A DNA stretch of 45,302 nucleotides. Source: an uncultured Treponema sp. Its GTDB lineage: Bacteria > Spirochaetota > Spirochaetia > Treponematales > Treponemataceae. The stretch spans positions 1-45,302 of the forward strand of contig CAKZZK010000047.1 of assembly GCA_937885235.1 (NCBI GenBank), in the 5' to 3' direction. The notes below the pieces were generated by a model. The model was not told where the DNA came from, did not search any database, and saw nothing but the letters and a program-made list of their open reading frames with translations. Made by a program: the position numbers and the translations under genes. Of this stretch, positions 15,113 through 23,720 are shown piece after piece. Every line of letters begins with the position of its first letter. Positions within the stretch are counted from its first letter, which is position 1.

Positions 15113-17434
15113 TTAATGTATCTCGCCGTCGCTCGCCTTCTCGGTGGTGATAGCCTTCCCCGCGGCAGTCAGCGTTACGCCGTCAATCTGGAAAGCCTTG
15201 GCGCAGAGCTTTAGCTCCACTTTTTCAAGCTTGTCTATGTCTATCTTTGCTGGCTTTTCCGCGGCAGCAGGAGCCCCCTCGGGAATGACGGGAGTGCCGG
15301 GTGCAGCCCAGGGCGCAGTCAGCACTTCCACGCATTCCTTGCCGTCCTCAGTGTAATCCGCGGCAAGGAGCATCCCGTGGCTTTCCACCCCGCGCATCTT
15401 GCGCTTGGCAAGGTTTGCCACAAGGATGATATGCTTGCCAAGCAGCTCGTCCTCGCGCAGGTAGGGAACAAGCCCCGACTGGATGATGCGCTCCGTTCCG
15501 CTGCCGTCGTCAAGGTGCTCGATGTAGAGCTTTTCGCCCTGAGGATTGCGCTCCACCTTGGTGATTTTTGCCACGCGGAGGTCTATGTAGCTGTTGAAGA
15601 ATGCCACCTGGTCTTCCGCAAGGTGCGGCTCCTTGGCTGCGGGAGCGTGGGGAGCAGGCTGTGCCGCCTGTGCGGGCTTGGCTTCCGCGCTGTCCCGTGC
15701 TTCTTCTGCCTCCATGAGGTATTCAAGGTCAATTTCGCCCGCCACGCAGGGCATGGCAATCTGCCAGTTTTCGAGCACCTGCGGATGCAGCTCGCCGAAT
15801 ATACCCGCCTGCTTGCCCGCCACCATGATGGCTGCCTGCCTGCCGGGAATAAAGCGGGGGTCATCGCTTTCCCTTACCTCATACTTGTGGTCAAGGTAGT
15901 AAAGCAGCGTGCTTACCTCGCTCGCGGCATCGTTGAAGTTCGCATTGCCGGAAGCAGTCAGAAAGCCAAGGCTCTGAATAGTCTTTGTCCCCGTGTTTTC
16001 CTCGGGCGCAATGAATGCAATCTTGCCTATTTCATATACCTTGTGGGGATACACCGCGTTTGCGCTCTGGCTTTCCGCTTCCAGGAGAGAGGCGATGATG
16101 GAAGGACGGATGAACTGATAGTTCTCGCTCATGGGATTTGCAATTTCAATCACCGTGGAACCGTCTATATTCATCTTGTCAATATAGTTCTTCTTGGAAC
16201 CGAGATAGTTGAAAATCATCTCCTGATAGCCAAGCCCCGTCATGACGGTCTTTGCCTTGCGGCTGTAGAGCGTGACGGGCAAAAGCCGCCCTATGGTAAA
16301 GTCCGAGGGAGCTTCCGGAGCAAAGGAATCAAGCCCCTTGCCAATCATCACGTCCTCTATGACATCTACCTCGTGCAGGAAGTCATTGCGGTAGGGGGCG
16401 GGAGAAACGGTGAAGATGACGTCATCCCCCTCCTTCCGCGAGCGCACACTGCTCCCCATGCGGGAGAGGGCATCGATCACTTCGCTTTCAGTAAACTGCA
16501 GCCCGAGCGTCTTATTAATAGAAGAAAGATGCGCGTCCGTTGTGGGCTGGTAGTAGTAGGGGGCACAGAACGCACGCCCGAACGCCGTATCGTAGGGATA
16601 CTGCGTTTCAACGGGAAGTATGGTATAGCCCGCATCGGCAAAGTCGCAGGCGACGATGTTCGCACTCAAAAGGAGGCTCTCCATATCCGTGCCGGTGAGC
16701 TCCACGAGCAGGTCACTGTCACCCACGGCAACCTGTCCGAGGCTTGCGCTGTTGATGATTGGCGGCATGCTGAGCACTTCTCCCCTGGTATCGCGCAGGA
16801 GGGGGAAGAGGGGGCAGCCGCTGAGAATCCAGCCGTAGTCCTTTCCCTTGGGATGCTCTTCAAGGATTTTGCGGCATGTTGCCTCGCCTTCTCCCTGCAG
16901 GGGCGTGAAGGATACCTTGTCGGGGTCCACGGCGTCGTAATGCACGGGCCACTGTATGTCTTTTTCGCGGTAAACGCCCATCGCTATGGTCTTCCGCTTG
17001 CGTCCGAAGTTCCAGCAGAGCTTTTCCTGCGTCTGTATGATGTCCAGAAGCATTGGCTCGGTGACTGCCTTGCCCGTAATCACAAAGGAGACGATGTAGG
17101 GGCGGATGTCCTTGAGCTTTTCGTCCACGATGATTCGGCGTCCGGCTGCATCGGGGGATTTTTCCCTGCCGCTCAAAAAGCTCTGGTAGTCTTTGTGCGC
17201 GGCTCCCTCGTGCTCCCGCAGGCAGCGTGCAAGGCCTGCGGTTGACCAGAGGTCAGGGCGGTTCGTGTCGTTTAATTCAATCTTAATGACGCGCTTGTCT
17301 TCGGCATCGTTCATATCGGGCTTTTCGTCGAGTTCAGCCTTGGCAAAGGTGAGTTTCTTTTCCAGCGTGTCGTAGTCGTAGCTTGTTCCAAGCATGGAGA
17401 AGAAGAGTTTTTCGTTGACTTCTATTTTTGGCAT
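15113..17434 (-). CDS. pheT: Phenylalanyl-tRNA synthetase beta subunit, archaeal type, with C-terminal tRNA-binding domain
   Basis: 773 residues. The N-terminus (MPKIEVNEKLFFSMLG, then KIELNDTNRPDLWSTAGLAR) and the B3/B4 and B5 segments (PAPYRNDFLHEVDVIEDVMI) match the shorter archaeal/eukaryotic-type PheT found in spirochaetes, which lacks the N-terminal EMAPII-like domain of E. coli PheT. After an Ala/Pro linker (about 575-605), residues about 611-710 form an EMAPII/Trbp111 OB fold: SYIDLRVAKITKVERNPQGE, QSGLVPYLREDELLGK and NLAKRKMRGVESHGMLLAAD. So the tRNA-binding module is at the other end. AGAGGA precedes the ATG. pheS is not in the window. The enzyme needs PheS to charge tRNA-Phe. Confidence 0.93.
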   Translation of the reverse strand: MPKIEVNEKLFFSMLGTSYDYDTLEKKLTFAKAELDEKPDMNDAEDKRVIKIELNDTNRPDLWSTAGLARCLREHEGAAHKDYQSFLSGREKSPDAAGRRIIVDEKLKDIRPYIVSFVITGKAVTEPMLLDIIQTQEKLCWNFGRKRKTIAMGVYREKDIQWPVHYDAVDPDKVSFTPLQGEGEATCRKILEEHPKGKDYGWILSGCPLFPLLRDTRGEVLSMPPIINSASLGQVAVGDSDLLVELTGTDMESLLLSANIVACDFADAGYTILPVETQYPYDTAFGRAFCAPYYYQPTTDAHLSSINKTLGLQFTESEVIDALSRMGSSVRSRKEGDDVIFTVSPAPYRNDFLHEVDVIEDVMIGKGLDSFAPEAPSDFTIGRLLPVTLYSRKAKTVMTGLGYQEMIFNYLGSKKNYIDKMNIDGSTVIEIANPMSENYQFIRPSIIASLLEAESQSANAVYPHKVYEIGKIAFIAPEENTGTKTIQSLGFLTASGNANFNDAASEVSTLLYYLDHKYEVRESDDPRFIPGRQAAIMVAGKQAGIFGELHPQVLENWQIAMPCVAGEIDLEYLMEAEEARDSAEAKPAQAAQPAPHAPAAKEPHLAEDQVAFFNSYIDLRVAKITKVERNPQGEKLYIEHLDDGSGTERIIQSGLVPYLREDELLGKHIILVANLAKRKMRGVESHGMLLAADYTEDGKECVEVLTAPWAAPGTPVIPEGAPAAAEKPAKIDIDKLEKVELKLCAKAFQIDGVTLTAAGKAITTEKASDGEIH

Positions 17435-17549
17435 GGTATCCTCTATAGTTCTATGATATCGATAAAGCTGGGCTTATTTTAGCAGAAAGCGGGGGGTGTG
17501 TCTACAATGGGGATTTTATGGCTCGGCATTGAGGGGCTTGCTTTTTATC

Positions 17550-17659
17550 TAAAACGTTTTGTTTTAGCGCTTAAAACGTTTTGTTTTACGTGCTAAAACA
17601 GTTTGTTTTATGTGCTAAGATATTTTGTTTTAAAGCCTGAGACGGAATGTTTTATGGCG
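17550..17659. repeat. 22-bp tandem repeat array 1 (five units)
   Basis: Five consecutive 22-base units starting at 17550, 17572, 17594, 17616 and 17638. Each is TRARAY-N5-GTTTTA (TAAAAC most often) plus a 5-base tail such as GCGCT, CGTGC, TGTGC, AAGCC or TGGCG. The 17-base core is an imperfect palindrome. Drift is greatest in the last two units. The array lies 115 bases upstream of pheT. Confidence 0.9.
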
Positions 17660-17782
17660 TAAATGAAAATCGCCTTCTATGGGTTTACGGGAAATTTTCA
17701 TCTGGCAATCTGCTCTAAATAATGATGAAATCAGATAAAATGGTTTTGTAACATCTGCTGGATAATCTGTGTTATAATAGAT

Positions 17783-18217
17783 AACGGAGGGAAAACAACA
17801 AAAGGAGGAATTTCGCTGCAGCTGGACGGCAATTCGTATTTACAGCTGGAAAACGGCATAACGCTTGGCGGTAAGGATTTTACCATCGACGGCTGGGCGT
17901 ATATGGATTCAAAGTGCGGTCTGTACGGCAGGATATTTGAATTCAATGCTTCGGCAGAAAGCGGGACAAGGATACTGCTTTACAGGCAGGACAGTTCCCA
18001 GAGTATTGATTTCGATGTGCACGGTTCCTACAAGATTATCGATGGCTATGCCAATAGGCTGTTCCATTTTGCCTACGTCTATGAGCATGATAAAGGCAAG
18101 GTTTCTATCTATCTGAACGGTGTATTGCAGGCGACATTTGCAAGGAAGCTGCCGGCAATGAAATATGCGCTCTCGTATCTTGGAAAATCCTCGTGGCGGA
18201 CGGGAGCAGTAGTATAA
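17783..18217 (+). pseudogene. LamG/concanavalin-like domain fragment without a proper start
   Basis: The frame reads a lectin-like beta sandwich: ISLQLDGNSYLQLENGITLG, then GKDFTIDGWAYMD, SIYLNGVLQATFARKL, and ends at TAA 18215-18217. These match the LamG/laminin-G fold found in phage tail and surface proteins. A perfect AGGAGG at 17804-17809 is followed by ATT, not a usual start codon, and the first ATG (17903) lies inside the domain. I read it as the 3' relic of a larger gene. ATT initiation is a less likely alternative. No linked phage genes are seen. Confidence 0.6.
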
Positions 18218-18260
18218 GATTGTAGTCTCTATTATAGAATACAAACGACGAGCCCGCAAG

Positions 18261-18746
18261 TTACAGTTTTCCGTTCAGAATTGTTTCTTTGAGCGCCCCC
18301 TTTGCATCGTAGACGAGTTTGAGCGAGAAGAAGGGGGCGTCCTCGGCGAGCAGGCGGAGGAAAATTCGGTCGCCGTCCCAGAGGCTGAGCGTTTCTATCT
18401 GTGACAGGGGGACCCATTCGAGCGTGCCTTCGTCGCAGGGGTGGAGCGTGCCGGTAAAGCCGTCCGCGGTGTAGAGGCACATATATTCCACCGGAGCGCC
18501 TTCCGCAACGAAGGTGACGATACCGCGGAAAGTGAAGGACGTGAGCGTGAGCCCCGTTTCTTCCCGCACCTCGCGGAGCAGGCAGTCCTCGGGACTTTCC
18601 CCCTCCTCAAAGTGGCCGCCCACCCCTATCCACTTGTCGTGGTTAATGTCGTTTTCCTTTGCCGTGCGGTGCAGCATAAGGTAGCACCCGTCCTTTTCGA
18701 TATAGCAGAGCGTGGTGAGTGCGCTCCGTGCTTTCTGTGTAGCCAT
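18261..18746 (-). CDS. NUDIX hydrolase
   Basis: 161 residues. The NUDIX box is complete: G44-x5-E50-x7-R58-E59-V60-x-E62-E63-x-G65-L66 within GHFEEGESPEDCLLREVREE. The N-terminal part (LTTLCYIEKDGCYLMLHRTA, then NHDKWIGVGG) is typical of the MutT/MutX group that removes 8-oxo-dGTP or dephosphorylates other nucleoside triphosphates. Substrate cannot be told from sequence. The ATG at 18746 has no ribosome site but sits 6 bases after a good -10 box. Confidence 0.9.
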   Translation of the reverse strand: MATQKARSALTTLCYIEKDGCYLMLHRTAKENDINHDKWIGVGGHFEEGESPEDCLLREVREETGLTLTSFTFRGIVTFVAEGAPVEYMCLYTADGFTGTLHPCDEGTLEWVPLSQIETLSLWDGDRIFLRLLAEDAPFFSLKLVYDAKGALKETILNGKL

Positions 18747-18752
18747 AACGCT

Positions 18753-18781
18753 ATTGTAACGATTGTTGATAACTAAGTCAA
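18753..18781 (-). promoter_or_regulatory. Promoter predicting a leaderless NUDIX mRNA
   Basis: Minus-strand TTGACT (18781-18776), a 17-base spacer and TACAAT (18758-18753), then 6 bases to the ATG. Transcription would begin at the start codon. Confidence 0.65.
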
Positions 18782-18796
18782 AATTCGCACCAAATC

Positions 18797-18967
18797 TGTG
18801 GAAAACTGGTGAATTCAGTTCTGATTTGCATCCCCGCGGATTATAGGGAAATGTGATAAATCAAAATAGTTCTTGTATTATAAGCATTTAGAATTCACAA
18901 ATTAATGCACTTTGCACAAAAGAATTCTTTTCTATCCCTGTGGAAAGAATTCAAAAGCTGTGGAAAA
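18797..18967. promoter_or_regulatory. Second group of DnaA-box-like sites
   Basis: TGTGGAAAA at 18797-18805 and 18959-18967, and TGTGGAAAG at 18939-18947. An inverted repeat GAATTCTTT (18922-18930) / AAAGAATTC (18944-18952) overlaps the middle site. The region separates the NUDIX gene from the EAL gene. Confidence 0.4.
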
Positions 18968-19026
18968 CTCAAAAAGCGATGTACAATCTCCCTTTTCCGT
19001 GCTAAAATACAGGCAGGAGGTGACGT

Positions 19027-20955
19027 ATGGTTCCGGTATTTAAAATTGATTTTGATGTCTGTTCCTTCTTCATCTATATATTCGCTATCTATACCTTCTT
19101 CCTCAAAAAGGATATGCGGGGTGCCCAGAACCTGCTTTTGCTGGGGCTTTTGCTGAACGGGCTCATCGCCGTCATTGCGGATGTTTCCAGCGCCCTCATG
19201 CTGCGGAATATGGAACGCTGCCCCCTCGTGCTGGTGGAGCTGGCGAATTATGTGTATTTCGTATTCGAATATATGGTTCCCGCGACCTTTGCCGCCTACG
19301 TCCTCTTCCTGACGGGCGTGCGGAGGAAGTACGGAAAGCTTTTCTTTATCCTGTTCTTCCTGCCCGTCGTCGCAGAGCTGCTGCTCATCATAACGAATTC
19401 CTTTACCCATGCCGTCTGGTACTATACGGACAGCCTTGTCTTTGCCTATGGCCCGCTCAGGATGGTGCTCATCGGCGTGTCCATCGCTTATGAGCTTGCC
19501 AGCCTGTACTTCCTCGTGCGCTATAAGCGCGGCATCCCTGCAAACCAGTATCCTCCGCTCGTTTCTTTCGTCATCATCGGGGTGATGGCAATCTGCCATC
19601 AGGCGCTGCGTCCCCAGTTCCTCATCATGCTGTTCACGCAGTCCCTTGTTTACCTCTTCCTTTTGGTGACGATAGAGAACGAAGATGAACTCATCAATGC
19701 GGAGACGGGAATCTACAACCGCCATCACTTCATACAGCGCACCCGCAAGCTGCTCAACATACAGACGCCCTACAGCCTCCTCATCGTTAAGTTCACGAAC
19801 CGCAAGTATTTTATGTCCGTGCTCGGCGAGAACTTTATGCAGGAGGTGATGGCAAGCATTGCCCGCTACTTGGTGAAGCAGGTGGGAGACAGGAGGCGCG
19901 TCTTTTACTGCGAGAACGGCAACTTTGCTATCATCTTTGAGAAGGAGCACAGCAACGACCTGAAGCCGCTGATGGACGGGCTGTACAACACCTTTGCGAA
20001 GGACTGGGTGCACAAAGACATAGGCGTGGCGTTCAAAGTACAGCTCTGCGTGGTGGACGTACCGCTTGAAATTGGAACGCTCGAAGGACTGCTCACCCTG
20101 CTCGACAGCAGCGGGGAAGGAATGCACGAGCGCGTGACCATCGTTCGCGATGACCTGCTCAAATATATGCAGCGGCAGAGCGCCATAGAAACAGCCATAG
20201 GACGCGCGCTGGAAAACAACGCATTCGAGGTGTATTATCAGCCCATCTGGGACAGGAAGGCGAACAAAATCCGCTCTGCAGAAGCGCTCGTGCGCCTCAA
20301 CGACCCCGACCTTGGCGCCATTCCCCCGTCAGAGTTTATCCCCGTGGCGGAACGGAGCGGCGCTATCACCGCTATAGGCGAGTTCGTGTTCAAGCAGGCG
20401 TGCGACCTGATTTCCCGCCAGTCCGTGCGCACCATCGGGATTGACTTCATCGAGGTAAATCTTTCCGCCGTGCAGTGTATGCACAAGAACCTGCCCGCTG
20501 TCTTTCAGGGGGCGCTGGAGCACTACAGTATAGCGTCCAGTTCCATCAATCTGGAGATTACGGAGAGCTCCGCCGTCAACAGCACGGAAACCTTTGCGGA
20601 GATAATGCAGGACCTGCACAATATTGGCTTTGCCTTTTCCCTCGATGATTTTGGCGCTGACCATGGCGAGGCGTCCTTCCTCTTCAATATGGATTTCAAC
20701 ATCATCAAGCTGGACAAGAGCGTGCTGTGGAAGGCAGAACAGAATGCCGCCGCGCGGATTTTCCTGCAGAACACCGTGCGCATGATAAAGGAGATGAACC
20801 TCAAGATTGTGGTGGAGGGGATTGAGACTGAGGCTCAGAAGGATTTTGTGGCTTCCCTCGGCTGCGATTACTGTCAGGGATATTATTTTTCTAAGCCGCT
20901 GCCTAAAGAAGAATTCCTGGAATATTGCCGAAAATTTAACTGGAACTTTGACTAG
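19027..20955 (+). CDS. Membrane-bound c-di-GMP phosphodiesterase (7TM, degenerate GGDEF, EAL)
   Basis: 642 residues. The first ~215 form about seven hydrophobic helices, a ligand- or membrane-sensing module. A GGDEF-like domain (about 235-385) keeps the fold (NAETGIYNRHHFIQR) but has ENGNFAIIF where GGDEF should be, so cyclase activity is not expected. The EAL domain (about 395-640) keeps catalytic residues: AEALVRL, the NLS, INLEITESSAV, SLDDFGADHGEASFL, IKLDKSV, VVEGIETEAQKD and YCQGYYFSKPL. It should hydrolyse c-di-GMP to pGpG. AGGAGG precedes the start. The sirtuin gene follows 9 bases after the stop. Confidence 0.92.
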   Translation: MVPVFKIDFDVCSFFIYIFAIYTFFLKKDMRGAQNLLLLGLLLNGLIAVIADVSSALMLRNMERCPLVLVELANYVYFVFEYMVPATFAAYVLFLTGVRRKYGKLFFILFFLPVVAELLLIITNSFTHAVWYYTDSLVFAYGPLRMVLIGVSIAYELASLYFLVRYKRGIPANQYPPLVSFVIIGVMAICHQALRPQFLIMLFTQSLVYLFLLVTIENEDELINAETGIYNRHHFIQRTRKLLNIQTPYSLLIVKFTNRKYFMSVLGENFMQEVMASIARYLVKQVGDRRRVFYCENGNFAIIFEKEHSNDLKPLMDGLYNTFAKDWVHKDIGVAFKVQLCVVDVPLEIGTLEGLLTLLDSSGEGMHERVTIVRDDLLKYMQRQSAIETAIGRALENNAFEVYYQPIWDRKANKIRSAEALVRLNDPDLGAIPPSEFIPVAERSGAITAIGEFVFKQACDLISRQSVRTIGIDFIEVNLSAVQCMHKNLPAVFQGALEHYSIASSSINLEITESSAVNSTETFAEIMQDLHNIGFAFSLDDFGADHGEASFLFNMDFNIIKLDKSVLWKAEQNAAARIFLQNTVRMIKEMNLKIVVEGIETEAQKDFVASLGCDYCQGYYFSKPLPKEEFLEYCRKFNWNFD

Positions 20956-20964
20956 GAGGTCTGT

Positions 20965-21714
20965 ATGGCAGAAAGCAAGGAGCAGGCAGAACTGCTCCAG
21001 CAGTTTATAGACGAAAGCCATCGTATCGTTTTTTTTGGCGGCGCAGGAGTGTCCACGGAAAGCGGCATTCCCGATTTTCGCAGTGTGGACGGGCTGTACC
21101 ATCAGGATTGGAAATATCCTCCCGAGCAGATTTTGAGCGGGGACTTTTTTGTGGCAAATCCCACGGAATTCTACCGCTTTTACCGCGCCAAGCTGCTTGT
21201 TGACGGCATAAAGCCCAACGCCGCGCACAAGAAGCTAGCGGAGCTTGAAGCGAAGGGGAAGCTTTCCGCCGTCATCACCCAGAACATTGACGGCCTGCAT
21301 CAGGCAGCGGGGAGCAAGAATGTGCTCGAGGTGCACGGCAGCACGCTGAGGAACCACTGCACGCGCTGCGGCACTTTCTATGATGCGGACTATCTGCGCA
21401 GTCACTTTGGCAGGAGGGGCGTTCCCCTTTGCGAGAAGGAGGGCTGCGGGGCTATCATCAAGCCGGATGTGGTGCTTTACGGGGAGAGCCTTGACGATGA
21501 TGTGGTGCGGCGCTCGATAGAGGCTTTGCAGGAGGCGGATATGCTCATCATCGGGGGCACTTCGCTCACGGTGTACCCTGCGGCGGGGGTTATCAATGCT
21601 TTCCATGGGGGGCATCTGGTGCTTATCAATCGCGATGCTACGGAGAGCGATGGAATTGCGGATCTTGTTATTCATGACAGTATTGGAAAGGTGTTGGACA
21701 AGGTGAAGGTCTGA
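20965..21714 (+). CDS. Sir2-family NAD-dependent protein deacylase
   Basis: 249 residues. Sirtuin motifs are complete: FFGGAGVSTESGIPDFRS (23-40), TQNIDGLHQAAG, the catalytic His in EVHGS, four zinc cysteines (CTRCG and CEKEGCG), and GTSLTVYPAAG near the C-terminus. It removes acyl groups from lysines using NAD. A GGAGG site overlaps the end of the EAL gene, so the two are probably co-transcribed. Whether it acts on the phosphodiesterase or on central metabolism is unknown. Confidence 0.95.
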   Translation: MAESKEQAELLQQFIDESHRIVFFGGAGVSTESGIPDFRSVDGLYHQDWKYPPEQILSGDFFVANPTEFYRFYRAKLLVDGIKPNAAHKKLAELEAKGKLSAVITQNIDGLHQAAGSKNVLEVHGSTLRNHCTRCGTFYDADYLRSHFGRRGVPLCEKEGCGAIIKPDVVLYGESLDDDVVRRSIEALQEADMLIIGGTSLTVYPAAGVINAFHGGHLVLINRDATESDGIADLVIHDSIGKVLDKVKV

Positions 21715-21719
21715 AATAA

Positions 21720-21748
21720 CGGAGCGCGGTTGCTGGGACGGCGCTCCG
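21720..21748 (+). terminator. Hairpin after the sirtuin gene
   Basis: CGGAGCGC (21720-21727) pairs with GCGCTCCG (21741-21748). There is no T tract, so termination would be weak. Confidence 0.4.
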
Positions 21749-21752
21749 CGGC

Positions 21753-21781
21753 TTGTAACGCGCCAGCCTTTGTGATATACT
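21753..21781 (+). promoter_or_regulatory. Promoter predicting a leaderless epimerase mRNA
   Basis: TTGTAA (21753-21758), a 17-base spacer and TATACT (21776-21781). ATG 21789 lies 7 bases after the -10 box and has no Shine-Dalgarno sequence. Confidence 0.6.
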
Positions 21782-21788
21782 CGTTTTT

Positions 21789-22682
21789 ATGGAGATTTGT
21801 ACCCTTAGCAATGAGCAGCTGACGGTGGCGGTAAGCGATATGGGAGCAGAGCTTCGTTCTGTGAAGGACAATGCGACTGGCTATGAATATATGTGGCAGG
21901 CAGACCCCGCGTACTGGGGGAGGACTGCCCCTGTCCTTTTTCCCGTAGTGGGCAGTTACCGCGACAAGACGTCGTTCTATGACGGCAAGAAATACACCCT
22001 TGGGCAGCACGGCTTTGCAAGGGACAGCGAATTCTGGCTTTTTGCCCATTCTCCTACAGAGCTGTGGTTTGCCATCAAGGACAGCCCTGCAACGAAGGAA
22101 CACTATCCATTCCGCTTTATGCTCGCCGTGGGCTACCGCCTTGAAGGACGAAAGGTGACGGTAAGCTTCCACGTGCACAACCGCGATACCCGACGCATCT
22201 ATTTCTCTCTGGGAGCGCACCCCGCATTCAACTGCCCGCTTTCTTCGAGCAGGCTGCTCTTTGACACGCAGCAGGATTTGAAAAGCGGCATACTCGGCGC
22301 GGGAGGCACGCTGTCTTCCCGCGAAAAGCTGCTGCACCTTGTTCCAGAGGGGGATTGCGGCGCGCTTCCGCTTTCTCCATCCCTCTTTGACGAAGACGCT
22401 CTCATCCTGGAGCACAATCAGGCGCACCGTGTTTCCCTCGTAACGGAAGAGAACAAGAAGCTTGTTGACGTAGCCTTTGAAGCCCCCGTCTTTGGCATCT
22501 GGTCGCCTGCGGGCAAGGACGCACCCTTTGTCTGCATAGAGCCCTGGTACGGACGCGCCGACCGGGAGGACTTCTGCCAGAAGCTTGAAGAACGCGAATG
22601 GGGCAACACGCTTGCCGCCGGCGAAGACTTTATCCGCAGCTTCTCGATGCATTTCGGCGAGCATGGCTGCAAGAAGCAGTAA
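21789..22682 (+). CDS. Aldose 1-epimerase-like protein (LacX type)
   Basis: 297 residues of the galactose mutarotase fold. Landmarks: MGAELRSVKDNATGYEYMWQ, the substrate-binding His in LGQHGFARDSEFW, the general-acid His in SLGAHPAFNCPL and an acidic catalytic residue region at FVCIEPWYGRAD. It resembles the LacX/YeaD branch, whose sugar substrates are not well defined, rather than GalM proper. The gene stands alone, reading away from the sirtuin gene and towards the HU-like gene. Confidence 0.88.
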   Translation: MEICTLSNEQLTVAVSDMGAELRSVKDNATGYEYMWQADPAYWGRTAPVLFPVVGSYRDKTSFYDGKKYTLGQHGFARDSEFWLFAHSPTELWFAIKDSPATKEHYPFRFMLAVGYRLEGRKVTVSFHVHNRDTRRIYFSLGAHPAFNCPLSSSRLLFDTQQDLKSGILGAGGTLSSREKLLHLVPEGDCGALPLSPSLFDEDALILEHNQAHRVSLVTEENKKLVDVAFEAPVFGIWSPAGKDAPFVCIEPWYGRADREDFCQKLEEREWGNTLAAGEDFIRSFSMHFGEHGCKKQ

Positions 22683-22701
22683 CCCCCTGCAGCCATAGGG
22701 T

Positions 22702-23466
22702 TTATTCTACAACCATTATGCTGCTTTTGCTTGTTCCGCGCGCATAATTCTTAAGCTCTGCAACAGGACCGCCGTAGTTCGTCTTTACCGCCAGATAGTA
22801 GCTTGCAAAGGGGATTTCCGCAGGCAGATAGAATTCCAGTTCGGTCGGCTTGTTGCGGCTCACCAGCGACGGGGGAACCTTCGTCCACTTTGCCTCATCC
22901 TGCTCCGTTGCGCCATTTGCCGCAGCCGGAACAAAATAGATGCCGCTCTCCTTTGTGCCCAGCTTGAGGTTGTTCCCCCTTATGCGGACCACCTTTCCCA
23001 ACGGAAGTTCTCCCTTCCTCGCCGCCTGCCAGGTGCTTGCCACCTCGTTGAGCACGGGGGAATTGTCGGCGAGCACAATCTTGTCCACCTGTATGTTTTC
23101 CGCAGCTTTCTGCACCGCCTCTGACGGACGGAAGCGCACGCTGAATCCCTTCACCGAGCTGTCGCCCGGCTGAATCCTGTTCTTGCGCCCCGCCGTGCTT
23201 ATGTACAGCACGCCGAGCCCGAAAAGGTCCACGCACTTGCCCTGTTCAAGATTGAAGAGCACCGCCTTTTTCAGCAGTTCCGCCGAATGCTCTATGGCAA
23301 AACTGTCGATGCCCGGCGTGCCGAGCGCCTCCAGATCTGCGATGAGGTTGTTCAGGCTCACCACATTGCGCGACACGCGCCCAAAGTAGCTGCCGTCCTT
23401 CTTCAGATAGTTGGTGTGCAGCGTGACGCTGAGCCTGCTGTCTGACATCTTGTATTTGCTTTCCAT
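22702..23466 (-). CDS. HU-like DNA-binding domain protein with C-terminal Ig-like DUF4469 domain
   Basis: 254 residues from ATG 23466, which has AGGAG 5-6 bases upstream. The first ~125 residues (SVTLHTNYLKKDGSYFGRV, LNNLIADLEALG, CVDLFGLGVLYISTAGRK) resemble the HU-like domain of DUF4469 proteins, normally a DNA-binding fold. The C-terminal ~100 residues (LGKVVRIRGNNLKLG, PSLVSRNKPTELEFYLPAE, YYLAVKTNYGG) match the Ig-like DUF4469 domain. Such HU-Ig proteins are abundant in Bacteroidetes and their role is unclear. A composite 22-bp repeat array lies immediately upstream, so this protein is a candidate to bind it, but nothing proves that. Confidence 0.82.
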   Translation of the reverse strand: MESKYKMSDSRLSVTLHTNYLKKDGSYFGRVSRNVVSLNNLIADLEALGTPGIDSFAIEHSAELLKKAVLFNLEQGKCVDLFGLGVLYISTAGRKNRIQPGDSSVKGFSVRFRPSEAVQKAAENIQVDKIVLADNSPVLNEVASTWQAARKGELPLGKVVRIRGNNLKLGTKESGIYFVPAAANGATEQDEAKWTKVPPSLVSRNKPTELEFYLPAEIPFASYYLAVKTNYGGPVAELKNYARGTSKSSIMVVE

Positions 23467-23631
23467 AAAAACTCCTGCCATCCCGTTTCCCGATGGCTGC
23501 TGTTTGCCGGTACAGATACCCTGTACTTCCCGTCCCAAAGACTGCAGAACCTTTCCGCCGTCTGACCATTCCCTTGCAAGGTGAGGCATCGCTAGCCTCG
23601 CTTTTAATATACGTCAGAAAAATCGCCCCTG

Positions 23632-23697
23632 TTTGTAAAGATTTCTCTACAAACTTGACGGTTTCCCCTGTGAACTTGTCAAGATTTCTCTACAAAT
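23632..23697. repeat. 22-bp-class repeats, type B (three units)
   Basis: TTTGTAAAGATTTCTCTAC at 23632 recurs as TTGTCAAGATTTCTCTAC at 23676, with an intermediate unit CTTGAC-GGTTTCCCCTGTG that is one base shorter, so copies are 43 bases apart rather than 44. The first unit has TTTGTA/TACAAA arms. It directly precedes the type A units. Confidence 0.7.
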
Positions 23698-23720
23698 CTG
23701 TGCTTTCACCTCTTTGTTCC

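Noticed and set aside
15377..17245. A long open frame (over 600 codons) on the plus strand opposite pheT
   Set aside because: It mirrors pheT codons, has no ribosome site, and its product shows no recognisable domain, while pheT itself is unmistakable.
17550..17659. CRISPR array
   Set aside because: Units are contiguous with no unique spacers of CRISPR length, and no cas gene is in the window.
18895..20127. A 410-codon open frame on the minus strand opposite the EAL gene
   Set aside because: It lies antisense to a clear EAL protein and its product is a His/Glu-rich string typical of a shadow frame.
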